From contig NC_133036.1 of the NCBI RefSeq assembly GCF_048771995.1, positions 19,503,001 to 19,567,000 on the forward strand: a DNA stretch of 64,000 nucleotides, written 5' to 3'. The notes under the pieces were generated by a model. It made no database searches. It saw only the letters and a list, made by a program, of their open reading frames with translations, and was not told where the DNA came from. Below are positions 1 to 13,900 of this stretch, one piece after another (within the stretch, counting starts at the first letter, position 1; each line of letters begins with the position of its first letter). Origin of the DNA: Taeniopygia guttata (taxonomy: Eukaryota > Chordata > Aves > Passeriformes > Estrildidae). Both the position numbers and the translations under genes were made by a program.

Positions 1-3000
1 GCCAGGCTGTGTGTGAGGACCAGGCTGCCCCTGCAGCACTGAGCTCCAGCCATGCCCAGCGCTGGGAGCTGCTTCTCCCCAGTGATTCACACACAGTGAC
101 AGCACCAACCAGTTTACCTTAAAACTCCTCTGAGTTGGAATGCTTTTTCCCAGCCTCTGAATCACAAATAGCTGTGACAGCAGATGGGGAATCTGCTTGT
201 GCTGTTGTGAATGAAAGAACCATCTGTGAGACCAGTGCTGAGTGAAACCTGCCTGTGCCACAGCAGGCTGCTGTGAGCTGCCCCTGTGGAGGGAGACTGG
301 CACTCAAATCACCCCCAGCCAACCCCAACTGCTAAAGCACTGCCAGAATGGACTGAAGAGGGCAAGGTCAACAGCAGGACTATGACCACATTTCTTTATA
401 GACAATTGCAGTGAGAATCAAATGGGATGATTAATTCCTGAGTATAAATAGGAACAGTCCTGAACAGTTTTAAAATCACGACTGGAAGGAGCTGAGCTCT
501 GCATTCCCAAGAAGTCTCCAAGGGCTCACTCACAACTTTGGATACTGGGAGCAGGATTAGGCACATTGGCCTAACAGATTTTGGGTTGTTCCTTTTGCTA
601 ATCCAAACCTTTCTTTCTTTGAAAGGTCAATCCCAGTCCAGGATTCAAAGGGAAGCAGCACACTACTCCTTCTATCACCTGTTCATGTTGGCAAATAAGA
701 AGAATTCATGGCTTGTTTTGGATCCCTTTTTTGTCCATTAGCTTTGGAAGAGATTTGTTGGACATGTAAATTATATTTGTAATTTAAGAAATACTAACAC
801 GAATTACAGACACTGCTTGAATCATATGGAATCCATGGACTCACATGGCAGAGACTTCTCTCGAAGTCTTCTGATCATCTTTTCTCTGCCCTTGTTTCTG
901 CTTTCTGATTTAATAAAGGTGACGGTGTGGGAGGCTAGAATTATGCATATTTCTTTAAATGAAGTTGCATCAATGCAACACAAAAAGTCATTATTTTTCT
1001 CCTGCTTCAAAATCTGTTTCCAGACATTACATGACATCACCTAAGACATGAGTCATATAGATATTGTAAGAGTTCTTTTAGCAATGTTGGAATGACACAG
1101 CAGAGTCTGCATTTTCAGCTGTTGCTTCTAAATCTATGCTTACAAAATATCAGACATTAAAATCCATAGACTGTGTGTGTGCAAGTAAGGATTTATTCTT
1201 GTGGGCTTGGTATTCTATAAAAAGACTATTGCAGTATTTTTCCTGCAGTTTTAAGTATTTAAGGAACAGTTGAACATCTTGCTCTGGAAAGGTCACACTG
1301 AAAGAATCTCTAGGAAATGCACTGATGTGCAAGAGCAGAAAATGCACTGATGTGCAAGAGCAGTTGAGTTCCTGGGATTCTCTTGGCCAGAGTGGATGGC
1401 AAGGGTGGAAAAATCTCATGTTGTTCCCTTTCCTAGTGACTGGTTGTGTTAGGACCTCACCATTGCTGCAGTTACAGGTGGAAGTCCCACACAAACACTC
1501 CACTGAGCAGCTTTGCCCTTTGTACACCCTCCAGAGAGAAGTGGGTAAGTTAAATATTTGTCTCTACTATCTATAATGCATGTTCAGGGGTGAGCTGGGA
1601 TATTCACAGGACACTTGGCTAATTTGGCAAATTACATTCCTTTATCTTCCCTGATTAATCTGCACCTGCAGAGACATAGGGCACCACCAGACTCATGATC
1701 AGAATGTACATTTTGCCTTTAAAATCTCTATATCTATGAAATAAGAGTGTTCTTCAGAGTGAATGTTTCACTAGTCTGTATGATTTGCCTACTCCTCCTG
1801 AGCTTCCCAATGTCCAGACTCCAAACCAAAAGAAACTGTTTTCCCACTTCATTCCCTAAAAGCTGAGGACTATTTAGATACATATCTATATATTTATTTA
1901 AAAACCCAAACAAGCAACCCAAAACAAAACCCCAGACGTGTTACTCAGAGAATTGCATGTTATAGCCCTGCCTTCTTGGCAGCTTTATGTTAAGGTTGCT
2001 TCATGCATTCTCACTGATGCTGTTTTGGCTGCCTTGCTTAGAGCTGTTCTCCATGCCAAAGCAGAGTTTTAGGAGAAGCAGTTTTGTTAATCTGACAACA
2101 TGCCATGGGAGCTCTCTATCACCTTGTCCCAAAACAAAAACTCCAATATCTCCATGTTGCTGCTGAGCAGCTGCCTTTGTATTTGCTAAGTCACCTGCAA
2201 CTTCAGCAGGATCTAGACAGTAAATTACTTTCTTGTCCTTGTTCCTGTCTTGACACCTGTAATGCAGGAAATAACTGAAGCGAATAAATCTTGTCCAAGA
2301 TCTTCTTTTCTCTTGCATCTCAATCTGGATTAAGTGTGTTCAATGTCCCAACACTACACCATTCTAATTATCTGTTCATATACTTTATTTTAATTGAAAA
2401 AAACCACATTTTAATAATGAAAATTCTTTACAGAATTTATGTACTTAATAATTCCATTAACAAGATTCTTTCCTGTACTATAGACTCAAGTACATGCAGT
2501 GATAACTGGGTGGAAAAACAGCTCAAGTGTATTTAGGAGAAACTGGGGGCATGATGTCAAGGGTTTCCAGTGGTGGTATCCAGCTGCAGAGAGGGACTGC
2601 AGAAGACAAATGAGTTACTAAGCAAGCAGGAGGGAAGGAGAAATTTGCGTCCTTTTGCTTGGTAGATTGACACATAAATAAGGGATGAAATCACAAAACT
2701 AAGATATCTAAGCTGTTAAAAACAAGTCTACATAAATAGTAAATCTTGTTTAACAGACTTAATGAAATTCATTTAAGGGCAAGTGCAGAGAACACAGGAG
2801 GCTGGCCAAGGCAGGGAATAACATAATCCACATTCAGGAAAAGACATCTCTTGCCTTGCAGCCTTATGGACAACCAAGTGGAGGTAACAACAGGACAATA
2901 CTGAGAAAATAACAGTAAAATATGAAAAAGAACTAATGACAGAAGTCTGGAATGGGCCCTCATATGAACCTGCACCACAGCACTTTTCAGCATCTGTATC

Positions 3001-3660
3001 ATATGAGTCTAAGGAAAACAGCCTTTAATTTATCCTGCATGCTGACCTTTGCCTCTGGCCTTGAAGGACCAAGTTGTTATATCTGCTATTAAAGAAGTCA
3101 TGGCACCTTAAAATAGAATTAAGAACAGATAGCCAACATGGTGTTTTTTTTTTTTTTTTTCCCTGCTGTTGTCAGTGACCTACAAGATCCATTTATAAAT
3201 ATTGCTCACTAGTTTCTCCAGGCCCTTACTCACCAGAGTGGAAAGGCCAAGGACTGTTACTGCTGCAGCACAGATGAAGAAAATTATTTCCACCCAGAGA
3301 AGAGGTCAGTGACCTGTTTTGCTCTTATATACCCAACTGCTATCTGTGCAGAGCTTCCTTGAGTGTCCTTGATTAAGACCTCATATCTGCTTCCATGAAA
3401 GGCAGGACTAAAATGCAAAATTAGGAAGGGCTGCTAGATAAGTTCATTTGAGTTTGAAGCTGGAGCATAGGGTATTACCAAGCCACAACCACCATTCAGG
3501 ACAGATTGAGTGTTATCCATCTAAAATGTTATTTCCTACATTATTTCTATGTTCTCCTTTCCTTATTTCCAGGACCTTGATGATTTCTGGTGTCTGGTTT
3601 CTCCACTCATGGGACAGTTTGGAGTGTACCAGCCATGGAGTCCACTGTCCCTGATGACCT
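1..3660. other. Gene-free stretch
   Basis: AT-rich unique sequence with a 25-bp duplication at 1314-1363 and a poly-T run at 3143-3161. No coding exon, RNA gene or identifiable transposon is seen. Confidence 0.7.
1314..1363. repeat. Tandem duplication of 25 bp
   Basis: Two consecutive copies of a 25-bp unit ending TGATGTGCAAGAGCAG, differing only at the first base. It is local and no function is evident. Confidence 0.95.
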
Positions 3661-4365
3661 TCAGCATCTCCACGGGCTCAAATCCAAAGGAAGCCCTCCT
3701 GTGTCACCTCTGGGACTGGTACCATCTACCATGTAGAGCTCCATTTGGAATGAGGCTGTATTTTCTTCTTCAGATAAGGTGTTCTGGCCCTGTTTTTTGC
3801 AGAAAACCAGAGCTGATCTCTTCTGGGCCATGCTGAGCTCCCACCTCAGACTGGGCACCTTCAGTCTGTGAGTGTGAGAAATGCCAGAAACAAAGCCCCC
3901 TTCAGGTCCTGTGCCTGTGCTCACCCCACATGGACTGTGCAGGATGTAAACCGTGCCTGCCTGAGTTCTCAAGCCTCTCTGAAAAATCAGCCCAGCAGCA
4001 CCAGCCAGCAAGGAAACCAGGAAGGAAACCAGAATGACCAAGGAGTCATCCAGCCCTTGGCAGCACAGATTGGTGGAACAGAGGGACGATGGAATCTCCC
4101 TTCTTTGGCTGGCTGCTCCAAGCTGCTCCTTCTGGACCCCTTTGCTCAGCTGGGCCACTGCACCCGCTGCCACCTGCTTGTTGGCAAACCTGGACACGAG
4201 GAGGTTCTGTCCTGGCCTTGCCTGGCACTGCTCTGGAGTCACCTGGCAGTCCTGGTGGTGGAGAAGGATGGATAAGGACACCAAAGTGAATGCAAAACAT
4301 GGACAAACCCCACGGTGATTACTCAGGGCCTGATAATGAGGCCACATTAGCTGTAGGGACCACAT
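3661..4365 (-). other. Open reading frame of 234 codons, unidentified
   Basis: This is the longest open frame outside PDP2 and the minisatellites. The predicted product has one hydrophobic stretch (about residues 108-128, LVILVSFLVSLLAGAAGLIF). Other frames on both strands are also open here, and the region is relatively GC-rich. The low stop density may therefore be compositional. No family is recognised and no promoter or splice context is visible. Confidence 0.15.
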
Positions 4366-6659
4366 CTGTTGTGAAATTCCATTATTCCATAAGATTTCTT
4401 TTTCAGTAGGGTCCTGATCTCAGGTTCCACATGAACTGGAAACAGATGAAGCTGCAGGATGGTCTGATAAACAATTTGCCAGTTTAATGAGCTTAGGATT
4501 TTTAATAGCTAATGCACTGCGGCGTGCTTTGGCTGAGTCTCTAAGATGTTTCAAAGCCCAATTATCTCTTACAAGGTCAGCAGGCACTTATTCTTAAGGG
4601 CTCATGATTCAATATATGTTTGCATTTTATGGTCCCTTTAATGTTTTAATGTTTGTTATAAAAATTGCTACAGTGATTCATCTGCATGTATTTCTTCTTT
4701 GTTTGGAGGGGAATCGTTTGGAGTAGCTATTTTAAGGGTTGTTAAGTGGAACAATCTAAGTGTGAACACTCTGAAAAGATAAATGGAAACATTTAATATT
4801 TATGCTCTGCTATTCTACTGTGTCTCAGTCACGTAAAATCAGATCACTATCCTACAGCTCTTGTTTTAAAAAGACAGCACTAATAATTAACTTGTTAAAA
4901 CAAGTCACTAATTAAAAAAATTTAGAGGCACAATTCTATGACACTTGCAATGCTGAAAGTGTGCTGAAACCATGCTGAAATAAAGAAATACAAAAGAAAA
5001 TACTCTTCTATCCTCAGGCATCTATTTTACAGTGAGGTTGCTTCAGCCACAGCTGTATCCAACATGATTTTGAGCTGCATCAGCCTCTTGCTCCTGCTCC
5101 CAGTACATCCTGAAGGTGCAGCTCACATCTCCTGGAAGCAATGTTAGTTTACAGAATTCCCTCAGTTTTACACAATTCTCCCTCCACAACTGTTGTGAGT
5201 TCACTGTGCAGATCTGATAACCAGTTCTTGTGTTAGCAAAAAGGGGCTGTGAAAGGCAGCACAAAATCTCATTTAATGGACTTTATTGCAGAAAGCAGAC
5301 AGTTCCAAACACGGCCTCCCAGTGCTGTAGGCAAGATCCTGATCCAGATTCTGAGAGCAATAAAACTGTGGATATGAATATGCATATTTTACCAAATCAG
5401 AGCTGTACTGCCTCCAGCACCAGCTGAGAGGTACCAGAGCTCATGGTGCTCATGGGCAGTGGCACAAGGACCCCACACAGCCACCCTGAGTGACAACCAG
5501 AGCTTCACCTCGATGCCATAAATTCTGGGAGACTTCTTCCAGCCTCTAGCTTTGAGATGAACACAATTAAACTTGTGTTAGTGTCAACCAGTGTAAATTT
5601 ACACATTGCCCATATACAGAGCTAGATTCTTTTTGAATCTTAGTTCTCAGTCCTTAAATTTCAAGGGTTAGGATCCACTGTGCTACATGGACAAAGGGAT
5701 TCCTTGTTAAGAGCATTTTGGACCAAGTTCCCACAGACAGACTGATCAGTGCATTTGTAAAATCTATAATAAGTGTTCAGCTTCTGGCATAACTTTGTCT
5801 CTGATTGAATTCTGAAAGACTATTTTTGTCCTTCAAATCAAAGTTAACAGATCTATTTATCATTTCCCTGTAGATTTTGAGGAGTGTAACAGAGCTATCT
5901 TTTCCTCCTGCAAAACATTTGCCAAATGTTTTTGACTGACAATAAGTTTTATAGGTGCAGACATTTGCAGGCAATACATGAACTAGAAATCACTATTTAA
6001 TTGTTTCAAGTCATTCATCCACTTCTAACAATGTCTAGCAGTACCCCATATTAGGGTTAAACCTTCATTCTCAGAACTGAAACTTGTCTGCTAAATATAA
6101 ACTTGAGCCTAATCCAAGATCTTGCTTCAAAAATGTTGGTTTATGCAGCTGACTGTGCTAAGTGGGGATGGAAAGCCGTTATGCTGAAGAAGTTCTTTAC
6201 TATTTTAAAACAACTTTACCAGCAATTCCTTTGCTGTATCTCTGCCTGTCACATTGCTGGTCACAGCTAAAAATACATGGAATATTTTTGCCACTCCCCC
6301 TGGGGCAGTAGGTGAGGGCAGTGAAATGGTCAGGGGTTTTCACAGCTGACATCCTGTGTGCCCAACCACATACTTGGCTGGGAATGAGGCTGGGTGAAGA
6401 AACACGAGCAAAAATAATCCATGAAGCTGAATGATAAACTCCTGACTTGTGAATAAAGGTCCATTGCAGCCTGAGAAGATTCTGCTCTCCTCAAAAGAAG
6501 GGGCTACACCACAGCGCCTGGTGTGACACTTGCTTACATGGCAGCTGCTTCTTCCTTCTTCTCTTTTGTCCTCCCACTCCTCCTTGCACTAGGGTGCAGC
6601 TTGACCCTGCCTTTAGCTGTCTTTTAGACTTTGATCCATCTGGAATTTTGGAGAGAAAC
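4366..6659. other. Gene-free stretch
   Basis: Unique AT-rich sequence. I see no exon, RNA gene or identifiable repeat in it. Confidence 0.7.
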
Positions 6660-6722
6660 AAAATCTTTTAGGTTGGAATAGACCTTTTAGATCAAGTTTC
6701 ACTGCTAAGTCCACACCAAACC
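6660..6722 (-). mobile_element. CR1 LINE 3' fragment
   Basis: The plus strand contains the reverse complement of the CR1 3' UTR signature (CTTTTAGGTTGGAATAGACC, then AGATCAAGT). Only about 60 bp remain. An A-rich tract with C runs follows at 6771-6888. Confidence 0.65.
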
Positions 6723-6770
6723 AGGTCCCTGTGCTCAAGTCTTCACTTGTGCTTGGCTATGCTGCTCATC

Positions 6771-6888
6771 TAAAAAAACCAAAACCAAACAAAAAAAACC
6801 CCAACCAAACAAAAAAAAAACCCCAACAAACACAAACAAACAAACAAAAACCCACAAAAAACCCCACAAAAAACAAAACCCCAAAAAA
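6771..6888. repeat. A-rich low-complexity tract
   Basis: A run of adenines interrupted by CC, CCCC and AAAC blocks. It explains the lysine/proline-rich and phenylalanine-rich ORFs on the two strands, which are not genes. Confidence 0.95.
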
Positions 6889-7147
6889 ATCAAAGGTGAA
6901 TTTTGCTGCCAGCTGGGGATTTCTACTCTGTGACTATTCAGAAACATTTGCAAATATTTTCTTCCACCCTATTCCAAAATTGGCAAATAACTATCTTGCT
7001 GCATATTAATGACCAAAAAGAGCTAGAAGGTTTGGGTGACTATTAATAATTATCAGGTGGGACCTCCTTCTGTTAAGAGCAACAGCTCCACCTCAGTCTT
7101 ATTACAGAGCTGGAGTTTAGTCTCCAGGTTTTCAGACAAGAATGTGA

Positions 7148-7650
7148 TTCCAGATGGAATCACAGAATGGTTTGGGTTAGAAGAAACCTTAAAGCTCATC
7201 CCATCCCACCCCTGCATGGCAAGGACACCTTCCACTGTCCCAGGCTGCTCCAGCCCCAGTGTCCAACCTGGCCTTGGGCACTGCCAGGGATCCAGGGGCA
7301 GCCACAGGTGCTCTGGGCACCTGTGCCAGGGCCTCTCCACTCTTCTAGGGAACAATTTCTTCCTTAAACCTGTTACAAATACACCCTTTTTTTTAGTTTA
7401 AAGCCATTCCCCCTTGTCCCCAGTCCCTCTCCAGCTCTCCTGGAGCCCCCTTAGGCCCTGGAAGGGGCTCTGAGCTCTCAGAGCCTGAGCCCTGGAGCTT
7501 CTCCTCCCCAGGTGAGCACCCTCAGCTCTCCCAGCCTGGCTCCAGAGCAGAGGGACTCCAGCCCTTGAAGCATCTCTGTGTCCTCTTCTGGATCTGCTCC
7601 ATCAGCTCCACATCCTTATTTTGGGGTCCCAGAGCTGCATGGAAAGAACC
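7148..7650 (-). mobile_element. CR1 LINE, 5'-truncated 3' end (~500 bp)
   Basis: The left edge carries the reverse complement of the CR1 3' terminus (AATCACAGAATGGTTTGGGT). It is followed by the well-known 3' UTR blocks (CCAGGCTGCTCC, CAACCTGGCCTTGGGCACTG, and GATCTGCTCCATCAGCTCCA toward the right). Usual 5' truncation leaves only the 3' UTR and the very end of ORF2. ORFs here are repeat-derived. Confidence 0.93.
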
Positions 7651-10130
7651 AATTTGATCTTGTGCTTTTCCTATTTAGTGTATTTGCTCAAGACAGGATC
7701 AAAGTAGAAGTTAGTGTGCTCTCCATGGAAGACTAATTAGGCAGAATTTGTTCTCCTTTTTCCCACATGAGGTACCTATTATTAGAAAATAGCCTTGTGC
7801 CCCTGAGGAGAAAAGCAGCATTGCTGTGTGGTGGTACAATAGAACATCCTGATCACATTGGCCATGGGTAATCCACTGTACAGTACAACGGGCTGGGTTC
7901 TTAAACAACCATTACAGCTAAAAAGGTTTTCACCCCTCTCTCTTCAAGCAGGAATGTCTCTTTTCTACCCCTTGCTTCTTGCTCCTGATAGTATCAACTA
8001 TCAGCTGAGAAAATACTCTATCTCCATAGTCCAGGACAATTCCGAAATGAGGATATTTGCTTTAATAAAGAGTTACACTGGGGAGCTACAGATTTGTCTG
8101 GGAAGCTTTTTAGCAACTTTGTAAATTTATGGACCACAAAGGAAATCAACAGAACTGGTGATTAGTGCTTATGAACATATTGCTTTATAAACTGTATAAA
8201 TCCAATAAGATTTACTCAATATTGCAGTGAAATGACCCATTGGTTTCATCTGATAAGCAAAGTGATCTGTAAGCTAAACTGTTCACTAAATATCTCCCTG
8301 GTTACTCCTAAACTGTACCCATGGAATGCCAGGCAATGGATAAGCATCCTCAGAAATTAAAGCAGCAGCATCAGCACTCATTTCAATATCCCATCCTCAG
8401 TAATGAAATTTAGTAAGAAACACTCTTGTTCTACATTGTTTTCCACAGTCCTAAAGCATCAGCTAGAAACCCCTAAAAGCAAAAAACTGTGAATTTACTT
8501 GGCTCATGTAATGATCCAAAGGTTCAAGTGGCCAAGGAAACACTTCTGTAACTGAAGCCAGACAGGTTTGCTGCTGCTTTGTCTCCAAAGACTCCTCCTG
8601 TCACCTGGAACAACACAAACACATTTTCTGTGTGTCCTGACTGCAGAGAAAAGTCAACCAGGGTAAACTTAAACTGTCTCCTTTGCAGGTGTGCTTTGGG
8701 GTAGCCATGGTGCAGGTCAGCTGAGGGATGGTGACTTCTCAGGCCAAACCAGATCAGTGACTTCACAGCTGTTTATCTGTACCTGCACACCTGGGGAGAA
8801 AGGAGGAAATCTCCAAACCCAGAGAAGTGCTTTCAACAACATGGGATCTTCAGTGGTATTCACATGACAGCTGCCAAAGACCCCTGGATCTCTGGGTGCC
8901 AGGAAAACTTGTGTTTTGGTGGAAAAATAAGTGTACCTCTTTCTGAAACAGATCTAGCATGCATCTCTTAACAAGCTCGAGTGTTTGGGAGGTTGATTTT
9001 TCAGCTACATGCACAGGAACTCATTTTTCCAAAGAGGAGAGGTTCCTGAGCCAGCAGGAACTGCCCCTGTTCCTTGAGGAAAACAACCAGAGAGCCTCAC
9101 ACTTGCTGTGGTGAAGAGCTGAGCTGGTTTCTGTGCCAGCCTTCCTGCTCCCTTCCACTCTGAACAGCACAGGCTGCGACTCCTGGGGTGCTCTGTGCAG
9201 GGCCAGGAGCTGCACTCAGTGCTCCTGGTGGGTCCCCACAACTCAGCTCATTCTGTGCTTCTGTGAATTGTTTTGTTTCCTTGTGTTCTGTACGTGTCAA
9301 CCCCTTCCTCTTGTCTCCACCAAAAAAAGGTATACTGGCATCTACAGCTTTTTAACCAAAGAAGAACATTCTGCCTCATTAGCCCGAGGTAGGAAATACA
9401 TTGAATAACTATTCAGAGTGAAGGTTTCTGTGCCAGAAACCAGCAACCACATATTCCCAATGAAAGAGGATTTGAACAGAGAGAACTCTCTGGAGTCAAG
9501 CAGCAGGAATTCAAACACCCATTTTGTCCATGGTAGCAGTTAAGTGTCTTCTCTTTATCTAATCCTAAGGTTGACCATGATCAGCAGATTTCTGTGGAAA
9601 TCTCTCTAAATTTTCATCAGAAAAATTAGTTTTACTGCCTGAAGGGAATGACTTCCAGTAAATGCAGCCTGTGCTTACAGAGGCACTTTGGGGCAGTAGA
9701 GTGGAAGTTCAGCTCCTTTGTGCTGGGTTCACATTTGAATGATGCTCCTTGGAAACTGAAATACAGGCAGCCAGCTGAGATTGCCTTTGAGAATGAGGAC
9801 TTCTCATTTATAATTCATAGGAAATAAATACCCATCCTGAATGGTTTTTGTACCTTTGTATCAACGAAGGGTATTTTGTATGAGGGAATTTCCCTTGTCT
9901 TTTAATAAAGGCGGGAAATCATTCTTATAATTGAGGCTGATTTCAGAGTTTTGAACTTTTAAAATAATTAAATCCACTACCTGTATGTCTGAACCTATTT
10001 TTTAGTAAATCTTAACTGGAAATACAACTGAAATTCAGCACCTGATAGGGCAGGGAGACGGTGGAAGTGCACCAGCACTTTCTGTTTAGGCTTAGTACTG
10101 AACCCTGCACAGAAATCAAACTAAAAACCA

Positions 10131-10174
10131 CAAAAAAAAAAAAAAAAAAGAAAAAAAAAGAAAAAAAAAAAAGA
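10131..10174 (+). repeat. Poly-A tract with G interruptions
   Basis: A long A run interrupted by single Gs. No SINE or LINE body is recognisable immediately upstream, so I do not assign it as a retroposon tail. Confidence 0.9.
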
Positions 10175-10879
10175 AGAGTTTTCAGTCACTTTTGGAACAA
10201 AAAAATCCAATCTAGAAAAAAAAGATTACTGAAATCAGGTAGAAATATTGTGGAATTTAATTTTATAAACCTGTGGAAGCTTGAGGGACTGCTTTGTCCA
10301 AGAGATTTCCAGATAAAAAAATGACAAAAATAAGCTACTAGGTAGAAACTTCTTTAAGTTAATCCAATGAGCTTTTCTGGGGACAGGAGGAACTAGAATC
10401 TTGAATAAAAAGGTTCCAGAAAGCAGACAGAAGTTTGAAGGGGAAACTTGGATGAAATTTTCATCTTGCTTACTGAGAAAAGGACAAAGTTTAATTTAAA
10501 TGCAGAGTATTCAGAGCAGGAGGGACACTCTCCCTCCTTATCCAGGGATCCTCATTCTGAAAAAGCAATCTAATGACTTAAAAACAGTTTTAGTTTTTTT
10601 CTAGCATATATTTCTGCCAAATCAGAGTGAAGTGTTCAGGAGAGAAAATATTGTTATCTTTCCCTGGCACAGGATTCTGAACATGCTGCGTCAGGTGATT
10701 AAGGAAGCTAATCAGGTGGAGTACAGTTTGGTTTACACTTTGCTGCAGGAAAAGTATATATTCCCCAGCAAAATCATCATTAATGTACTTGACCAACAGT
10801 TTTGATACAGTTGAATAAAACTTCCCCTAAGAGATACTCAAGGATTCCCTTTTTCTTATGAATATTCATTCCCTTACAG

Positions 10880-10965
10880 TGATAATACTTAAGAGTGAAC
10901 CAAGTCTCTTACTCACTTGTAAGTATACTTGGTAATACTTAAAAGTGAATCAAGTTTCTTGGCAC
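10880..10965. repeat. Diverged tandem duplication of about 50 bp
   Basis: TAATACTTAAGAGTGAACCA at about 10883 recurs as TAATACTTAAAAGTGAATCA at about 10933, each followed by a similar CAAGT(C/T)TCTT. This is a two-copy local duplication. Confidence 0.85.
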
Positions 10966-13900
10966 ACATTTTAGATGGAGCTTTTTGGAGGATCCTGTTT
11001 TCTGTAGAGAGAATCTAAGCAAATCTGATGCCATTTCAGAAGTATCCTCAAGGGTATGAGTGTAAATAATTATTAACTTCACATTAAAAATAGACTTTAT
11101 TATTACAGGGCACAGCTTGGGTTAAGCAAACAGGAAATGAGCAACAACTCTAGTTTGGCATGAAAGATCAAAGGAGCATGAGTGATGGATCAGAGGTTCA
11201 TGGCAGGAAGGGAACAAGTCCGTTCTTTGTCATTTCCAAAACAAGATCCTTGCTACACAAAATGTAACCAATGGAACTACAGAGCCTCAGCTGATAACTC
11301 TGATGCTATTACCTAATTAATTAAAGCACACTGATGAGCCCTAGGGCATTTGCTTTGGGCAGCCAGGCACTCTTTACTCAAATGTAGCAAAAGCTTCCCC
11401 AACTACTTCACCAAAATGTCTCCAAGACATCAGCATTCCACTGAAGCCTTTAAGGTGAACTTCCTATTTTTAGCCATCCAGAAAGCCTATTCTGCCAGAA
11501 TTAGCTCAGCATTCAGGCAGTGAGCAGTTAGGGGAGCTGAAATTGCATTTGTTAAAAGGCAAATCCTGGCAGTTCAGGTGTCAGAAATTCACAGGGATGT
11601 GCTGATGGTTCTGACAACTCGTCTCAGCCCTTCATGCAGAATTTCTGCTTTCATGGTGGAAAAGTGCAATATTTACCCAGACCCAGAAATAACACCAGCC
11701 CAAAAGGGGCCAAATGAGACAAGTTTCCAGTCTAAAAGTAGCTTGAAAAATGAGCAATGAGTGATTAAATAAACAAACCAAAAATGAGAATAGAGCCACT
11801 ATACACAAAGAATGTAAACATGAAGCATATTTTTAAAACTTTTTCCATCCCAGAATGGTGCAACACCTTAAATAATTCAAATGTTTACTCTGGAACCGAG
11901 GAAGAGTTTGGTAAGCACTGTATTGATCTTTTCAACTGATGCACAATTGCATTTGTATTGACAAATTTCTGTTAGCAATCTGCTCAGTAAACTAGCAATG
12001 ATCCCTTAGCACCCTGTTTGGGAAGTTAGAATGTACTCCCAGATCTAGACATTTTCATTTTGTATGTGCCTAAAAATATATATATATTCAAGTTCCCATT
12101 TCAGAAAGATAGACTAGTTGGCCTTATAGAAATCTGTGATGAGAAAATATATTCTCAACTCAACTGGCAGCATTGGCACATGATTTTAAGGGGAAAGTCA
12201 GGTAACTGAAGTGTAATTCACCCTGACATTTTGGATGGTCACCATTTAGATCAAAGATTCTTTGTTTTGCCTGTGCAGCTGGCAGTCCAACAAGGTTTAC
12301 ATTCCTTATCAAGGCATTTGCATGGGAAATTAATCTAACAATACTTCTACTTCTTATACTAGCACTAGTATTTAGCTAAGGTCTGTAGAACCTCCACATC
12401 ACATCAGGTATTGCTCTGAGGTAAAATGAAAGAGCTTCTTTTGAGTTACTTGTAGACTGCTTTCTTATAGAACTGAAGTCTAGGCACCTGTGCAGTTACC
12501 TATTTATGTATAATCACTTGTGCATCTCAGCCTCAAAACGTATTTTGAATCTAGTGAACAATTTCACACTAATTGCAAAATCTAATACTGTCAATAAGTT
12601 AAATTTATGAGGCCCTTGCCCAAGAGAACAAAAACCCCAAAGAAGCCCTGGGCAGCAGAGTGTCCAGTCTGTGTGAAGAGCTCCAGATCAGCTGCAGAGC
12701 ACTCTGAGTGTCACCCAGCCCAGGGCAGGCAGCTGGACACTCTGGGTGGAATGCAATGAAAAGTTGGTAAAGGGCAGCAGAAAATCCCAGAAAACAGAGG
12801 AAGGATCTGGGGAATTGCAGGGAAGGTTGTGGGAGATGTGGGAGGGCTGGAGATGGCATGATGAGTTATGAGATGAGAAGGATTTGTGTTTGTAAATTGT
12901 TGCCTTTTTGGCCTCACCAGCTCTGTTTCACCACCTGCCCTGCAGGTTCCAGGTGAACAGAGAGCAGGAGGTGGGGAAAGGACAGGACATGAGCTCCATT
13001 CCACAAGCACAGGAGGGACACCTTGCAGGCAGAACTCACCTTTTTCTGCACCAGATAGTCCCTGTCTAGATCTGTGTTCCATGAGGATTTTCTGGTGTTG
13101 AACAAGCACATATTCACAGTGCAGCTTTGCCAAGGGTACACTCAGCTCTTCCTGTGGCATTTCCACCCCAAGCAGTACAGATTCATATCAAATTTCAGCC
13201 TTTTTAAACTGACTTAAAAATCTACTAACCACAGGAAGTGAATAGTTAGACAACCAAGTTACATCACTGTCTCCCAGTGAGAGTGAGATTTGTTTCTTTT
13301 TTAGTGATCTGCATCACTTCTTTCTCTAGTATTGTCTGTCCAGTACGAGGTACATTTATTGCATCCTGCCTGTACAGCCAGTGCCTGGAAAGGAGAGCAT
13401 TTTACACAGGTGCCATTTGAAGACAAAGAGCATTCACTATTTATTTCAATGAAAAAAATGGCATTGATTATGTGCATCCTAAAGCTGTAGATTCACAGCC
13501 ATTTCAGACTTCAGTAAAATCACGTTGTCACTGAAAGAAAAGATTTCCAGACTTCTCCCTTTTCTTGAGCAGAGCAAGCATTCACAGACAAGCACTGAAT
13601 GAGATTAGCAACAAGAGCATTTGTCAGTCTACTTTGGGAAAAGGATTTTCCACATAAACTGGAAGGCTGCCTTTTTCCTGCAGTCTCCCTGGCAGCCAGA
13701 CCCCACCTTGGGCTGCTCCATCACCCACTTGCCTTACTAGGCAAAGAGTTTCCAGCACCCAGAGAGGGCCCACACACCCTGCTTGGGTTCCTCACTCTGT
13801 TTTCTTGCAAAAGCTGCCAATTTAAACAGTTCCTGCTCTTAGCTGCGTCCACATCACTCCTTCCACTGCACCAGCACAGCTGATGTGCCAAATGTGCAGT

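Noticed and set aside
7036..7401. 121-codon ORF at 7.0-7.4 kb and 128-139 codon ORFs at 46.2-46.7 kb
   Set aside because: They lie in CR1 3' tails and reflect the same repeat sequence translated in different frames.
10061..10324. Lysine-rich ORF over the poly-A tract
   Set aside because: Translation of an A run, not a gene.
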